A DNA stretch of 64,000 nt, taken from the NCBI GenBank assembly GCA_038257845.1, contig JBBSQL010000003.1:95705-159704 (forward strand). Direction: 5' to 3'. This document shows, piece by piece, positions 37,157 through 47,478 of this stretch; position 1 is the stretch's first letter; each line of letters opens with the position of its first letter. Source of the DNA: JAFDXJ01 sp038257845. GTDB lineage: Bacteria; Bacteroidota; Bacteroidia; Chitinophagales; Chitinophagaceae. The notes beneath the pieces were generated by a model. It ran no database searches and was not told the origin of the DNA. It saw only the letters and a list, made by a program, of their open reading frames with translations. The position numbers were made by a program, and so were the translations under genes.

Positions 37157-37738
37157 ATGCCTTTAAAAAATATATATGCTCAACAGTTTGAAAACAAGGG
37201 CAAACTTATTGAGCAAAAAATACAAGCAATTTTTTTTTATCTTGATGAAAATGATTTTGATTTTACAGAGCAACCAAATCAATTTGGAAAAAGTCTCTTT
37301 AACGGAATTGACATTAAAACAGAAAACGATATTTTTTCAATAGGGAATAGGTTTGTGAATCTTCGCAATGGTCTTTCAATAAATGTTGGGTCAACATATA
37401 ATTTTGAATTCATTGATGATGAAAAAAAACCAGTTGCATTTAATACAAAAATTATTGGGCAGGCAATTAAAAGCATTGATATATTTTGGATGGAAATTCT
37501 ATGGGAAGGCGCAACAGCATTATATCCCCAGGAAATTGAAATTCTTTCTGATGATGGATATTTTTTAATTTCTTCTATTGAAATAAATGAAGGTCAGGTA
37601 AATACAGAGTATACTGACGAACTTTTAATTATAGATAAAAAAGACATTGCCAGAAAATTAAAACTTGGACAATTTGGCGTTGAAGATAATGGAAGAAAAT
37701 ATTTTCAAAACCTGGAGAGTTTACTTATTGATAAATAA
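37157..37738 (+). CDS. Protein of unknown function
   Basis: 193 aa, no signal peptide or membrane helix. It is acidic and rich in Ile, Phe and Asn, with alternating beta-type segments (GNRFVNLRNGLSINVGSTY, LYPQEIEILSDDGYFLISSI). No motif recognised. It begins 96 bases after the GlsB-like gene and ends before a strong terminator, so the two may share a transcript. Confidence 0.7.
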   Translation: MPLKNIYAQQFENKGKLIEQKIQAIFFYLDENDFDFTEQPNQFGKSLFNGIDIKTENDIFSIGNRFVNLRNGLSINVGSTYNFEFIDDEKKPVAFNTKIIGQAIKSIDIFWMEILWEGATALYPQEIEILSDDGYFLISSIEINEGQVNTEYTDELLIIDKKDIARKLKLGQFGVEDNGRKYFQNLESLLIDK

Positions 37739-37779
37739 CTTTTTAACTACAAATATTGCAATGTTTTTTGCAAAAAAAA

Positions 37780-37817
37780 TTATAATACAAAGCATAGAAA
37801 ATTGCTTTGTATTATAA
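37780..37817. terminator. Bidirectional intrinsic terminator
   Basis: TTATAATACAAAGCA and TGCTTTGTATTATAA form a perfect 15-bp stem with an 8-nt loop between two convergent genes. Confidence 0.85.
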
Positions 37818-37847
37818 ACGCTCAACATCAAAAATTATTAATTTATT

Positions 37848-39407
37848 TTACAACGGAAAATCAATATCAAACACAAATTTCTCCGGTTTTGGTAAAGGTT
37901 TTCTCGGTAACATTTCATCACGCATCGCCGTGTTATAAACAAATGCAGCAATGATTACAGCAGCCTGTTGTAAGTCCGGAATGGATAAATGATCATAGGT
38001 ATCCATATTGCTGTGATGCGTGCGTGTTTCATATTCCAAAGGATCCTGTATAAACTGGAAACCCGGAATTCCGACTGCATCAAAACTAATATGATCCGTG
38101 CTTCCGGTATTACTAAGTGTTACACCGCCTGCTGCGCCCATGTCTGCAAATGGTGCGAGCCAGGCTTTAAAAATATCCCTTACAGCTTCATTTCCTTGTG
38201 TATAAATTCCGCGTATTTTTCCGGAACCATTATCCAAATTATAATAAGCAGAAATTTTTTCCTGGTCAGGTTTTAATTTCATATCAGCAGGATTGCCAAA
38301 ATGTTTTTTTACATAACCAAAACTGCCATACAAACCCTGTTCTTCACCGGCCCATAAAGCAATGCGAATAGTACGTCTGGGTTGTACACCGAGTGCTTTC
38401 AAAATGCGAATTGCTTCTAATGTTGCAATACATCCTGCACCATTATCAGTTGCGCCTGTGCCACCTGCCCAACTGTCCAAATGCCCGCCCAGCATCACTA
38501 CCTGGCTTTTCAGTGTAGGATCAGTACCGGGAATTTCCGCGATAAAATTATAACCGGTCAGGTCTTTATCATAAAAAGTTGTTTGAAGATCCATTTGCAT
38601 TTTCACTTTTTTCTTATCGTTCATCAGCCGCGTGAGTTTCAAATAATCTTCTGCACTGATCTTCATTTCTGGCAATGTTGCTTCGTAACCTTTTTTAAAT
38701 CCGGAACCGCCATCAACAAATACAGTTCCATCAATGGAATTGTTGCTGCTTTGAAGCAGTCCAACAGCGCCTTTTTTTTCAAGGTATAAAGTGTTGTAAT
38801 AATTTTTTTTGATAAAGGGTAAATACATATCAATTTGTGTACGGGTAAACATGTATTTATCAGGAATATTATCGAGGCTGGAATCACCATACCTTGTGGC
38901 ATACGCAACGAATGCTCCCGGAATATTCATGCTGCCGGGCTTCGTCATAATAATTTTTCCTTTAATAGAATCTCCTGCTTTATCAATCGTTGCTGAATCA
39001 AGATTGTCCAGCATAAATACTTCTGCCGTGATAGCTTTACCAGTACCTTTTGCCCAGGGAACAGAATAGGCAATAATATTTTCATAATAAGGCGCTTTCA
39101 TTTCGAGGGTTGCTTCCTCATTGCTCCAGCCTCTTCCAAATTCTCCAAATGCTTCGCGGCCGGCATTGGATAAGCCCCATTGTTTGCAAAGCGCTGTAAC
39201 ATAGTCCAGCGCTGAAAAATAGCCGGGAGAATTGGTCAGGCGCGGGCCATTCACATCTGTCAGGTTATGAGCAATCAGGGCAATTTGCGAATTATTTTTT
39301 TCTTCATCTTTTATTTTTTGCATCATATTCATATCCACTGTTTCCTGTGCGGAAACAAATGAAATAATAATAATCAGGAAGCTGAAAAGCGAAAGAATTT
39401 TTTTCAT
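37848..39407 (-). CDS. Secreted M28-family zinc aminopeptidase
   Basis: 519 aa. Signal peptide (MKKILSLFSFLIIIISFVSAQ). A PA-type insert sits near residues 130-230. The metal ligands are in GGHLDSWAGGTGATDNGAG (His, Asp), WAGEEQGLYGS (catalytic and metal Glu) and GSTDHISFD near the end. It releases N-terminal residues from peptides. It stands alone and adds to the secreted peptidases of this window. Confidence 0.92.
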   Translation of the reverse strand: MKKILSLFSFLIIIISFVSAQETVDMNMMQKIKDEEKNNSQIALIAHNLTDVNGPRLTNSPGYFSALDYVTALCKQWGLSNAGREAFGEFGRGWSNEEATLEMKAPYYENIIAYSVPWAKGTGKAITAEVFMLDNLDSATIDKAGDSIKGKIIMTKPGSMNIPGAFVAYATRYGDSSLDNIPDKYMFTRTQIDMYLPFIKKNYYNTLYLEKKGAVGLLQSSNNSIDGTVFVDGGSGFKKGYEATLPEMKISAEDYLKLTRLMNDKKKVKMQMDLQTTFYDKDLTGYNFIAEIPGTDPTLKSQVVMLGGHLDSWAGGTGATDNGAGCIATLEAIRILKALGVQPRRTIRIALWAGEEQGLYGSFGYVKKHFGNPADMKLKPDQEKISAYYNLDNGSGKIRGIYTQGNEAVRDIFKAWLAPFADMGAAGGVTLSNTGSTDHISFDAVGIPGFQFIQDPLEYETRTHHSNMDTYDHLSIPDLQQAAVIIAAFVYNTAMRDEMLPRKPLPKPEKFVFDIDFPL

Positions 39408-39546
39408 GAGCGGAGGTTTTAGTGATGCAATTTAAGAATTATTATTTTGAAATAGAATATCATGTAAATAAAATAATCTTTTAATTAAAAGAGAGAAAAT
39501 AAAATTTTCTCTCAATGAATATTTGAAAAGATATTTCGATAGATTT

Positions 39547-40743
39547 TCAATGCGCTGCAAAATCACTCAAATATTCATACGGCGGCGTGAGCATTCCATC
39601 TTTTAAAATCGTGGCATTATCAATCATTTCACTATTGCCTTTATACAAATCTTCAAAAACATATTTGATCAGTTGACTTCCAAAATAACGGCTGGCATCA
39701 CGCGGTAATTCATTCGGCAAATTGCCTACTGCCATTAGATCTACGCTTCCGGGAAGATAGGGCGCAGTCATTTCGCCACTTTGTTTGTCCACGCCATATA
39801 CAGGATCCTCAATGGTTGCATCGCCTTCATTGCATGGCACACTTCCATGGTAATCATCGGTGATATCTGCAATGGTTTGTATGTTGAAATCATTTCTTTT
39901 TAAATCTTCCATACTGAATAATGCAGGAATATTTTTTTCCCAATAAATGCCATTCATTAAAATATCTGTATGCGGAATATATCTTGGAAAAAGGCATTCA
40001 TAGTTTTCCGGATGTGCATGAAAATCACTTCTTTTATACTGCCCGGTTTCTTTATGACTATACAATAAGCCTGATTTTAAATGAACATACACCGGGTATG
40101 AAAATGTTTTTGATACATAATCATCTGTATCCACTTCCTGGATATCCATCATGTTCATGATCTCCACAATGCCTTTGGCCACGCGGCCTCCGCCTGTTAC
40201 GGCAACTTTTATTTTAGGTAATTTTAAACCAAAATAATGGTGTATCAAATGGCGGTAATCTTTATTTTCAAATACGCGGCCCAATTCAAATTCACCTGTT
40301 CTCGTTCCATACGCCATGATGCCATTATGCGCGCCAACAATTCCTGCAAAAAAGCCAAAGCCAATGATGCGTTGCCCATCATCATGTTCCAAACATTCAT
40401 AATCAATCAGCGTGATCTTTTTATCCATCAGGGCGTGCATCAGTTTTTGATTATACGATTGTTTCTTTTTTGTATGGGAAAAAAATAAATAAGTTTTTCC
40501 CGGGAGCAACATATCTATCGGCACTTCCTTTATCCCAAGAATTATTTCGCAACCTGAAAGATCGTCTGTCAATTCAAGACCAGCTTGTTGATATTCTGAA
40601 TCTTTATAACATCTCGTATCTGAATGTTGTACCAGAATCTCCACTTCGGGGTAATTTTTCATGATCCATTTACATTGCGCAGGCGTAAGCGCTACGCGGT
40701 TATCAGCAGGCTTTTTCCCTTCTTTTAATAAACCAATTTTCAT
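39547..40743 (-). CDS. Saccharopine dehydrogenase (lysine-forming)/alanine dehydrogenase-like oxidoreductase
   Basis: 398 aa from the ATG at 40743 (MKIGLLKEGKKPADNRVALT); an upstream ATG at 40851 reads through poor sequence. The N-terminal half is the AlaDH/PNT-type domain (RVALTPAQCKWI, IKEVPIDMLLPGKTYLFFSHT). The nucleotide-binding loop is KVAVTGGGRVAKGIVE. The overall resemblance to yeast Lys1-type saccharopine dehydrogenase is an inference from layout. It may work in lysine metabolism. Divergent from ftsK. Confidence 0.75.
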   Translation of the reverse strand: MKIGLLKEGKKPADNRVALTPAQCKWIMKNYPEVEILVQHSDTRCYKDSEYQQAGLELTDDLSGCEIILGIKEVPIDMLLPGKTYLFFSHTKKKQSYNQKLMHALMDKKITLIDYECLEHDDGQRIIGFGFFAGIVGAHNGIMAYGTRTGEFELGRVFENKDYRHLIHHYFGLKLPKIKVAVTGGGRVAKGIVEIMNMMDIQEVDTDDYVSKTFSYPVYVHLKSGLLYSHKETGQYKRSDFHAHPENYECLFPRYIPHTDILMNGIYWEKNIPALFSMEDLKRNDFNIQTIADITDDYHGSVPCNEGDATIEDPVYGVDKQSGEMTAPYLPGSVDLMAVGNLPNELPRDASRYFGSQLIKYVFEDLYKGNSEMIDNATILKDGMLTPPYEYLSDFAAH

Positions 40744-40895
40744 CTTGTAAAAAATTTTGCCCGCAAGATAATTCATAAATACCTGAAATAAATTGCTGTT
40801 TGGGAAACTGGCAAGCCTGTTTGTTTTTTGCCAAAAAGTTTTCAAAACCACTTCAATTACATAGTTTCAAATAACAATCTCTGTTTGAACCTCGT

Positions 40896-40903
40896 TATAT
40901 TTG
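40896..40903 (+). promoter_or_regulatory. -7 promoter element for ftsK
   Basis: TATATTTG, an exact TAnnTTTG match, 16 bases before the ATG at 40920. Confidence 0.55.
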
Positions 40904-40919
40904 CAAGTCTTAATTCAAC

Positions 40920-43409
40920 ATGGCAACTAAATCAAAAAATAAAAAAGCACCGGTTCAAAAAATGAAGCTGGAGAAGGAAGCAACTGTTTCAATGACAGAA
41001 ATGGTGCGGGATGAACGCACACATAAAATTCTTGGCGCCGTTGCTGTACTGGTTTCACTTTTTCTTTTCATCGCTTTTACTTCTTATTTATTTACCTGGG
41101 AAAATGACCAGTCGCTCGTCTTTCGTTCCGGCACAAATATTTTTTCAACAGATGGAATTAAAGTGAATAATCTCCTGGGCGTTTTGGGCGCATACACATC
41201 TTATTCTTTAATTGATAGTGGTTTTGGAATTGCCAGTTACCTCATCAGTTCATTCTTTTTTGTGTTGGGAATTAATTTACTCTTCAATAAAAAAGTATTT
41301 AATACTGGCCGAAATGTTCGCTATGTAATTGGCGGGCTTTTGATCTTTAGTCTTACCCTGGCTTTCGTTTTTCAAAATAGTACTTTTTCCTGGGGAGGCG
41401 CAGTGGGTAATATGATGAGTGCATGGGTGATAAAATTAATCGGCAACTGGGGTACGGGAATTTTATTGTTTGTTGTTTTCGGGAGTTATTTTATCTGGCA
41501 GTTCAATCCCACATTTAAGTTGCCGGAAAAGAAAGAATTGTTGCCATTAGACGATGAATCATTGCTGAGAACAAATGAATTTTTTGACGACGAGGATGCG
41601 CAAAGTTTAATGCCCGTAATGGGAGATGCTGATACAGCAGACGTTTTACAGCCAAATAAATTGAACACGGGTAAAAGAAATATTTCCGTGATCATGCCGG
41701 AAATGGACAATGAAGCACCGGATGATCTGCACAAGTTTTCCGTCATTGAAAAAGACGATGAGGAGGATGTACCCGATGTTTTGGAATTAAATGTTCCTGC
41801 AAGAACCAAAGCTACTAAAAATGAAAATGAACCAGCACCTGATCTTGAAATAAATGAAGTGCCGAATGAAGAAGAAGTGATACCGGAAAAAGTAGTTGCA
41901 CAAAAAGATTATGAACCAACGCTTGATTTGCGGGATTATAAATATCCTTCCCTTGATTTGCTTGAAACACATGGCAGTGAAAAAATTGTGCATGATCCCA
42001 ATGAACTGGAAGCGAATAAGAACCAGATATTAAGTACGCTGAAAAATTATGATATTCATATACAACGTATCAGCGCGACTGTCGGGCCGACGGTCACATT
42101 GTATGAAATAGTTCCCGCACCGGGAATTCGTATCAGCAAGATCAAAAACCTGGAAGATGATATCGCGCTAAGCCTTGCTGCACTTGGCATTCGGATTATT
42201 GCGCCGATTCCCGGAAAAGGCACAATTGGTATTGAAGTGCCAAATGTGCGCAAGAGTATTGTGAGCATGAAAACTTTATTGGCTTCAGAAAAATTTCAAA
42301 ATAATAATTTTTCATTACCCATTGCGATCGGTAAAAAAATTGATAATGAAAATTTTATCGTTGACCTCGCGAGCATGCCGCACTTATTAATGGCGGGCGC
42401 GACAGGCCAGGGAAAATCTGTCGGTATCAATACGATCCTTGTTTCTTTGTTGTATAAAAAACATCCTTCCCAATTGAAGTTTGTTTTGGTGGATCCAAAA
42501 AAAGTAGAACTGAGTTTATACCGTGTTATTGAAAAACATTTTTTAGCAAAATTACCTGGTGAAGAAGAATCTATTATTACGGATACAAAAAAAGTGGTTT
42601 ATACTTTGAATGCTTTATGCATTGAAATGGATAACCGATATGATTTGTTGAAAGAAGCCGGTTGCAGAAACATCCGCGAATACAATGAAAAATTTATTAA
42701 ACGAAAACTGAATCCGCTGAAAGGCCACCAGTACCTGCCTTTCATCGTTTTAGTCGTAGATGAATTTGCCGACCTGATCATGACCGCCGGTAAAGAAATA
42801 GAACTTCCAATTGCACGTTTAGCACAGCTTGCACGTGCTGTGGGTATTCATTTGATAATTGCAACGCAAAGGCCTTCTGTGAATATTATTACGGGAACGA
42901 TCAAGGCAAATTTCCCTGCGCGTATTGCGTTTAAAGTTTCTTCAAAAATTGACAGCCGCACTATTTTAGATGTTGGCGGCGCGGAACAATTAATTGGAAA
43001 AGGCGATATGCTTATAAGTTATAACGGTGAACTCACGCGGCTTCAGTGTGCATTTGTAGATACTCCGGAAGTAGAAAATCTGTGTGAGTTTATTGGTGAT
43101 CAGCGCGGTTATCCTGATGCATTTTTATTGCCTGAATACGTGGATGAAAAAGAACTCGATGGAAAAGACGTGGACATGAGCGATCGTGATTCATTGTTTG
43201 AAGATGCTGCTCGTTTGATCGTGCAAAACCAGATTGGCAGTACATCATTATTACAACGACGAATGAAGCTGGGATACAATCGTGCCGGCCGTTTGATGGA
43301 TCAATTGGAAATGGCTGGTATTGTGGGGAAAAACCAGGGCAGCAAAGCGCGTGAAGTATTGGTACATTCTGATACTGAATTGCAGGAAATTTTGAATGGG
43401 TATTTATAA
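40920..43409 (+). CDS. ftsK: DNA translocase FtsK/SpoIIIE
   Basis: 829 aa. Four membrane helices in the first 200 residues, an acidic linker (about 210-340), then the motor: an alpha domain (ISATVGPTVTLYEIVPAPG), Walker A GATGQGKS (about 492-499) and Walker B VLVVDEFADLI (about 608), followed by RLARAVGIHLIIATQRPSV. The last 65 residues are the winged-helix gamma domain (LLQRRMKLGYNRAGRLMDQL) that reads polar DNA motifs. It pumps chromosome DNA through the closing septum. Single gene with its own promoter. Confidence 0.95.
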   Translation: MATKSKNKKAPVQKMKLEKEATVSMTEMVRDERTHKILGAVAVLVSLFLFIAFTSYLFTWENDQSLVFRSGTNIFSTDGIKVNNLLGVLGAYTSYSLIDSGFGIASYLISSFFFVLGINLLFNKKVFNTGRNVRYVIGGLLIFSLTLAFVFQNSTFSWGGAVGNMMSAWVIKLIGNWGTGILLFVVFGSYFIWQFNPTFKLPEKKELLPLDDESLLRTNEFFDDEDAQSLMPVMGDADTADVLQPNKLNTGKRNISVIMPEMDNEAPDDLHKFSVIEKDDEEDVPDVLELNVPARTKATKNENEPAPDLEINEVPNEEEVIPEKVVAQKDYEPTLDLRDYKYPSLDLLETHGSEKIVHDPNELEANKNQILSTLKNYDIHIQRISATVGPTVTLYEIVPAPGIRISKIKNLEDDIALSLAALGIRIIAPIPGKGTIGIEVPNVRKSIVSMKTLLASEKFQNNNFSLPIAIGKKIDNENFIVDLASMPHLLMAGATGQGKSVGINTILVSLLYKKHPSQLKFVLVDPKKVELSLYRVIEKHFLAKLPGEEESIITDTKKVVYTLNALCIEMDNRYDLLKEAGCRNIREYNEKFIKRKLNPLKGHQYLPFIVLVVDEFADLIMTAGKEIELPIARLAQLARAVGIHLIIATQRPSVNIITGTIKANFPARIAFKVSSKIDSRTILDVGGAEQLIGKGDMLISYNGELTRLQCAFVDTPEVENLCEFIGDQRGYPDAFLLPEYVDEKELDGKDVDMSDRDSLFEDAARLIVQNQIGSTSLLQRRMKLGYNRAGRLMDQLEMAGIVGKNQGSKAREVLVHSDTELQEILNGYL

Positions 43410-43481
43410 AGTATTTAATAATTTATAAGCATGTTTTAAATAATAGAAATTGACTTTCACTTTTAAAATAAACCCTTTTTA

Positions 43482-44072
43482 TTACAAAAGCTTTTCAATA
43501 ATTTCCTTGTAAAATTTAAAAACATTTTTACCGGTATTACCAAACCACATCTTACTTATCCTTCCTTCTTTATCAATAATAATTGCATACGGCCAGGCAC
43601 TGAAAAGCTTAAATTTATTTTGCCGTATATCTTCTGAATTAGGAACTGCCGTAAAATTAAATGGATGTTCCTGGAAGAATTTTACCAGGGTTAATGAATC
43701 TTCCGGGGCAAAAGAAATAAATTTTACCTCTTTACCTGAATAATAATCAACAAGTTTATTAAGTGCCGGCATTTCTTCAATACATGGCCCACATCTTTTA
43801 AACCAAAAATTTAAAACAACAACCTGTCCTTTTAATTTCGATAATTGTATAATTTCTCCCTTGACTGAAGTGGCATTAAAATCCGGAGCCATTGAACCTG
43901 AAAGACAACTGTCCCGCTGATGTACGCGTACAAAGTAAATTGAATCAACGGGTAAGCTTAAACCTTTCAAAGTTTCTGAGCACTTTTTATTTTGCGCTTC
44001 ATAGCTTTGAGCAAATAGAGTAGAAGCTAAAACGGTAATTAGTATAAAAATAAAAAATAGGATTTTACGCAT
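43482..44072 (-). CDS. TlpA-like thioredoxin-fold protein, exported
   Basis: 196 aa. Signal peptide (MRKILFFIFILITVLASTLFAQ). The thioredoxin/AhpC-TSA fold starts at APDFNATSVKGEIIQLSKLKG. The redox pair is Cys94 and Cys97 in FKRCGPC, with Phe-Lys-Arg in place of the usual Trp-Cys lead. Two further cysteines (31 and 56) lie before the domain. It probably reduces disulfides in the periplasm. It converges with ftsK. Confidence 0.88.
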   Translation of the reverse strand: MRKILFFIFILITVLASTLFAQSYEAQNKKCSETLKGLSLPVDSIYFVRVHQRDSCLSGSMAPDFNATSVKGEIIQLSKLKGQVVVLNFWFKRCGPCIEEMPALNKLVDYYSGKEVKFISFAPEDSLTLVKFFQEHPFNFTAVPNSEDIRQNKFKLFSAWPYAIIIDKEGRISKMWFGNTGKNVFKFYKEIIEKLL

Positions 44073-44159
44073 ATTTTAAAACTTTTATAATTACCGTTTT
44101 GCTATAAATTTTCTAATTTTTTATTTTTAAAAAATCAAATAATCAAATCTCTTTAAAAT

Positions 44160-46931
44160 TTAAGCCTCCTTCAAAAATCCTCTCAGCACATATTGCAAAA
44201 TTCCGCCGTGTTTATAATATTCAATTTCAATAGCAGAATCAACGCGTGCAATAGCACGAAATTTTATTTCTGTTCCATCTGCTTTTTTTGCAATCACTTC
44301 TAATTCTTTTAATGGATATAAATTTTCCTCAATTCCTATAATAGAGAAATGTTCAGTTCCATCCAGCCCCAATGATTGAGCGGTTTCATTATTTTTATAT
44401 TGCAATGGCAATACGCCCATGCCTACTAAATTACTGCGGTGAATGCGCTCATAACTTTCTGCAATAACAGCTTTTATGCCCAGTAAAAAAGTTCCTTTTG
44501 CAGCCCAGTCGCGGGATGAACCACTTCCATATTCTGTTCCTGCCAAAACAATCAGTGGTATATTTTTTTCTTTATATTTCATAGCCGCATCATACACGGT
44601 CATTTCTTCTCCTGTGTTTAAAAAAGTGGTATAACCACCTTCCTGTTTAGCGAGTTTATTTTTAATACGCACATTCGCAAACGTGCCGCGTACCATTACT
44701 TCATCATTGCCACGACGCGAACCATAAGAATTAAAATCTTTTCGCTCCACTGCCCGGTTGATCAAATAATTTCCGGCGGCGGACTTTTCATTAAATTGAC
44801 CCGCAGGGGAAATATGATCTGTCGTGATACTGTCACCCAATACCAGCAATGCTCTTGCGCCATGTATGTTTTTCAGCGATTCAGCTTCATCTGAAATATT
44901 TGTAAAAAAAGGAACTTCTTTAATGTATGTAGATTCCACATCCCATTGATATAATTTATCTTCAGGTACTTCTAAATTCTTCCATATTTCATTGCCTTCA
45001 AAAATTTCTCCATAGCTATGCGCGAAATCCTGTGGCGAAAGAACCTTGCTCATTACATCATTGATCTCATCATCAGTTGGCCAAATATCTTTCAGGAAAA
45101 CAGGTTCCTGGTTGGGATCAAAACTGATCGGCTCTTTGGTAAGATCAATATCAATTCTTCCTGCAATTGCAAATGCAACCACGAGCATTGGAGACATTAA
45201 GAAATTCATTTTCACCTGCGGATGAATCCTTGCTTCAAAATTCCTGTTGCCGGATAAAACGGATGCCATGACCAAATCATGTTCTTCAATTGCTTTTCCA
45301 ATGTATGGCGGCAAAGGCCCGGAATTACCGATACAGGAAGTACAACCATAACCAACGAGGTGAAATTGCAATGCTTCCAAATCTTTGAGTAAGTCTGCTT
45401 TCTCAAGATAATCTGTAACAACTTTTGAACCCGGTGCAAGTGAAGGTTTTACCCAGGGTTTTATATCCAAACCACGTTCACGTGCTTTCCTCGCAACAAG
45501 TCCCGCGCCAATCATAACAAAAGGATTGGATGTATTGGTACAGGAAGTAATGGCAGCAATTGCCACTGCGCCATCGGACACTTCAAATTTTTGATTGCCC
45601 AATGTGATCCATACTTTCTTCATACCATTTTCTATCTTCTCTTCAATTTTGGTTTGAGGGGGCATAGGAGCAGGTGCATCCGTTGGCTGGCCTCCGCCTT
45701 CATCAAACCAGCGGGATAATATTTTTGTTTTTACATAATCGCGGCCATAAGTTGCATGTAACAGGTCAATAAATTTATTTTTAAAATCTTTTAAAAGAAT
45801 TTTATCCTGTGGTCTTTTCGGACCAGCTACAGTTGGTTCTATGGATGACATATCCATTTCCAACACATCTGTATAAGTTATATTTTCATCACCGGTACGC
45901 CAGAACATATTTGCTTTGCAATAATCTTCTACAAGTTTTATTTGCTCTTCGCTGCGATTGCTTTTACGCATATATTCCAGCGTTTTATTATCTATCGGGA
46001 AATAGGTAATGGTACATCCAAATTCAGGCGACATATTTCCAATTGTTGCGCGGTCAGGTACAGATAAATTATCCAGGCCCGGCCCAAAAACTTCTACAAA
46101 TTTTCCAACAACGCCATATTTGCGTAAAAGTTCTGCGATGTTCAATACTAAATCTGTTGCTGTAGAACCCAGTGGAAGTTTGCCTTTCAGCCTAAGGCCA
46201 ATGACCTGCGGCGTGATAAAATAAATTGGTTGTCCAAGTATCGCAGCTTCTGCTTCAATTCCTCCAACGCCCCAGGCAACAACACCAATACCATTGACCA
46301 TTGGTGTATGGCTGTCCGTGCCGACCAGTGTATCGGGGAACACTTCACCGTTTCTTTCTATCACACCCTTTGATAAATATTCCAAATTTACCTGGTGGCA
46401 AATCCCCATTCCGGGTGGCACTACACTAAAATTATTAAAAGATTTTTGTGCCCATTTTAAAAAAGAATAGCGCTCATGATTGCGCACATATTCTTGTTCC
46501 ATATTTTTTTTATACGCATAACGTGTTCCAAAATAATCAACCTGTACCGAATGGTCAATTACTAAATCAACAGGAATTAAGGGATTTATTTCATCGGGAT
46601 TTTTTCCTTTCCGTGCCACTTCTGCACGGAGTGAGGCAATATCAACAACCGCCGGTACGCCTGTAAAATCCTGCATCAAAACGCGCGCAGGTTTAAATGG
46701 AATGTCTTTATCAGAACCCTCCGGTTTCCAGTTAATTAAGGTCTCCACATTTTCTTTCGTGATGGCAAAATCATCAAAATTTCTCAATGCATTTTCCAGT
46801 AAAATCCGGATGGAAAATGGTAAATTACTAATCTTATGTCCCTGGTTTTCCAATTCAACCAGGCTATAAAATGTATATGTGTCTTTTTTTGTAGTCAGTA
46901 ATTTTTTTACTTTAAATGGATCTTTAGTCAT
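44160..46931 (-). CDS. acnA: Aconitate hydratase (AcnA/IRP type)
   Basis: 923 aa, as long as bacterial AcnA. It turns citrate into isocitrate in the TCA cycle with a 4Fe-4S cluster. VLMQDFTGVPAVVD and GTDSHTPMVNGIGV are N-terminal signatures. Cluster cysteines are in AITSCTNTSNP and GYGCTSCIGNSG. The swivel domain has GTEYGSGSSRDWAAKG. It lies 47 bases behind the universal stress gene, which follows tkt, so the three are likely one transcript. Confidence 0.96.
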   Translation of the reverse strand: MTKDPFKVKKLLTTKKDTYTFYSLVELENQGHKISNLPFSIRILLENALRNFDDFAITKENVETLINWKPEGSDKDIPFKPARVLMQDFTGVPAVVDIASLRAEVARKGKNPDEINPLIPVDLVIDHSVQVDYFGTRYAYKKNMEQEYVRNHERYSFLKWAQKSFNNFSVVPPGMGICHQVNLEYLSKGVIERNGEVFPDTLVGTDSHTPMVNGIGVVAWGVGGIEAEAAILGQPIYFITPQVIGLRLKGKLPLGSTATDLVLNIAELLRKYGVVGKFVEVFGPGLDNLSVPDRATIGNMSPEFGCTITYFPIDNKTLEYMRKSNRSEEQIKLVEDYCKANMFWRTGDENITYTDVLEMDMSSIEPTVAGPKRPQDKILLKDFKNKFIDLLHATYGRDYVKTKILSRWFDEGGGQPTDAPAPMPPQTKIEEKIENGMKKVWITLGNQKFEVSDGAVAIAAITSCTNTSNPFVMIGAGLVARKARERGLDIKPWVKPSLAPGSKVVTDYLEKADLLKDLEALQFHLVGYGCTSCIGNSGPLPPYIGKAIEEHDLVMASVLSGNRNFEARIHPQVKMNFLMSPMLVVAFAIAGRIDIDLTKEPISFDPNQEPVFLKDIWPTDDEINDVMSKVLSPQDFAHSYGEIFEGNEIWKNLEVPEDKLYQWDVESTYIKEVPFFTNISDEAESLKNIHGARALLVLGDSITTDHISPAGQFNEKSAAGNYLINRAVERKDFNSYGSRRGNDEVMVRGTFANVRIKNKLAKQEGGYTTFLNTGEEMTVYDAAMKYKEKNIPLIVLAGTEYGSGSSRDWAAKGTFLLGIKAVIAESYERIHRSNLVGMGVLPLQYKNNETAQSLGLDGTEHFSIIGIEENLYPLKELEVIAKKADGTEIKFRAIARVDSAIEIEYYKHGGILQYVLRGFLKEA

Positions 46932-46978
46932 AATATTCTTTTTACCGTTTTTAATTTTTATGATATATTCCCGTTATT

Positions 46979-47452
46979 TTATTCTGCCTCCTTTTTTAAA
47001 GGAATAATATATAGAGGGATTGTTGTTTTATGCAACACTTTTTCTGCTACACTGCCCATTAAAAATTTATCCAGGCCATGCCTGCTATGAGTTCCCATTA
47101 CAATTATATCTGCGCCAATTTCTTTTGCCGCATCTAAAACCATATCGCCATAGTCTCCTTCTTTTACAATTGCCTGTATATTTCCGCCTCCCAGGTGTTC
47201 GATCGTTTTTAATAAATATTGCTTCGCGGCATTTTGCAATTTCTCCGTAGAATCCGGCTGCATCATGTCCATGCTGTTAAACATATCAAAGCCCATTACA
47301 GGTGAATAATTCACCGATGCATAATGGCTTGCATCAGATACTACATGCAGCAAAATGGCCTGTGCATTCATAGCTTTTGCAAGATCATATCCATTCTCCG
47401 CAATCATTTGTGCGGATGCATCATAGTCCACCGCGATCAATATTTTTTTCAT
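46979..47452 (-). CDS. Universal stress protein (UspA family)
   Basis: 157 aa, one Usp domain. MKKILIAVDYDASAQ opens the fold; the ATP-binding stretch GADIIVMGTHSRHGLDKFLMGSVAEK-like end carries the G-x2-G-x9-G(S/T) pattern. It is therefore of the nucleotide-binding sort. It lies between tkt (26 bases upstream) and acnA (47 bases downstream). Confidence 0.9.
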   Translation of the reverse strand: MKKILIAVDYDASAQMIAENGYDLAKAMNAQAILLHVVSDASHYASVNYSPVMGFDMFNSMDMMQPDSTEKLQNAAKQYLLKTIEHLGGGNIQAIVKEGDYGDMVLDAAKEIGADIIVMGTHSRHGLDKFLMGSVAEKVLHKTTIPLYIIPLKKEAE

Positions 47453-47478
47453 TTTTATTAATTTTAAAATGTTTCTGT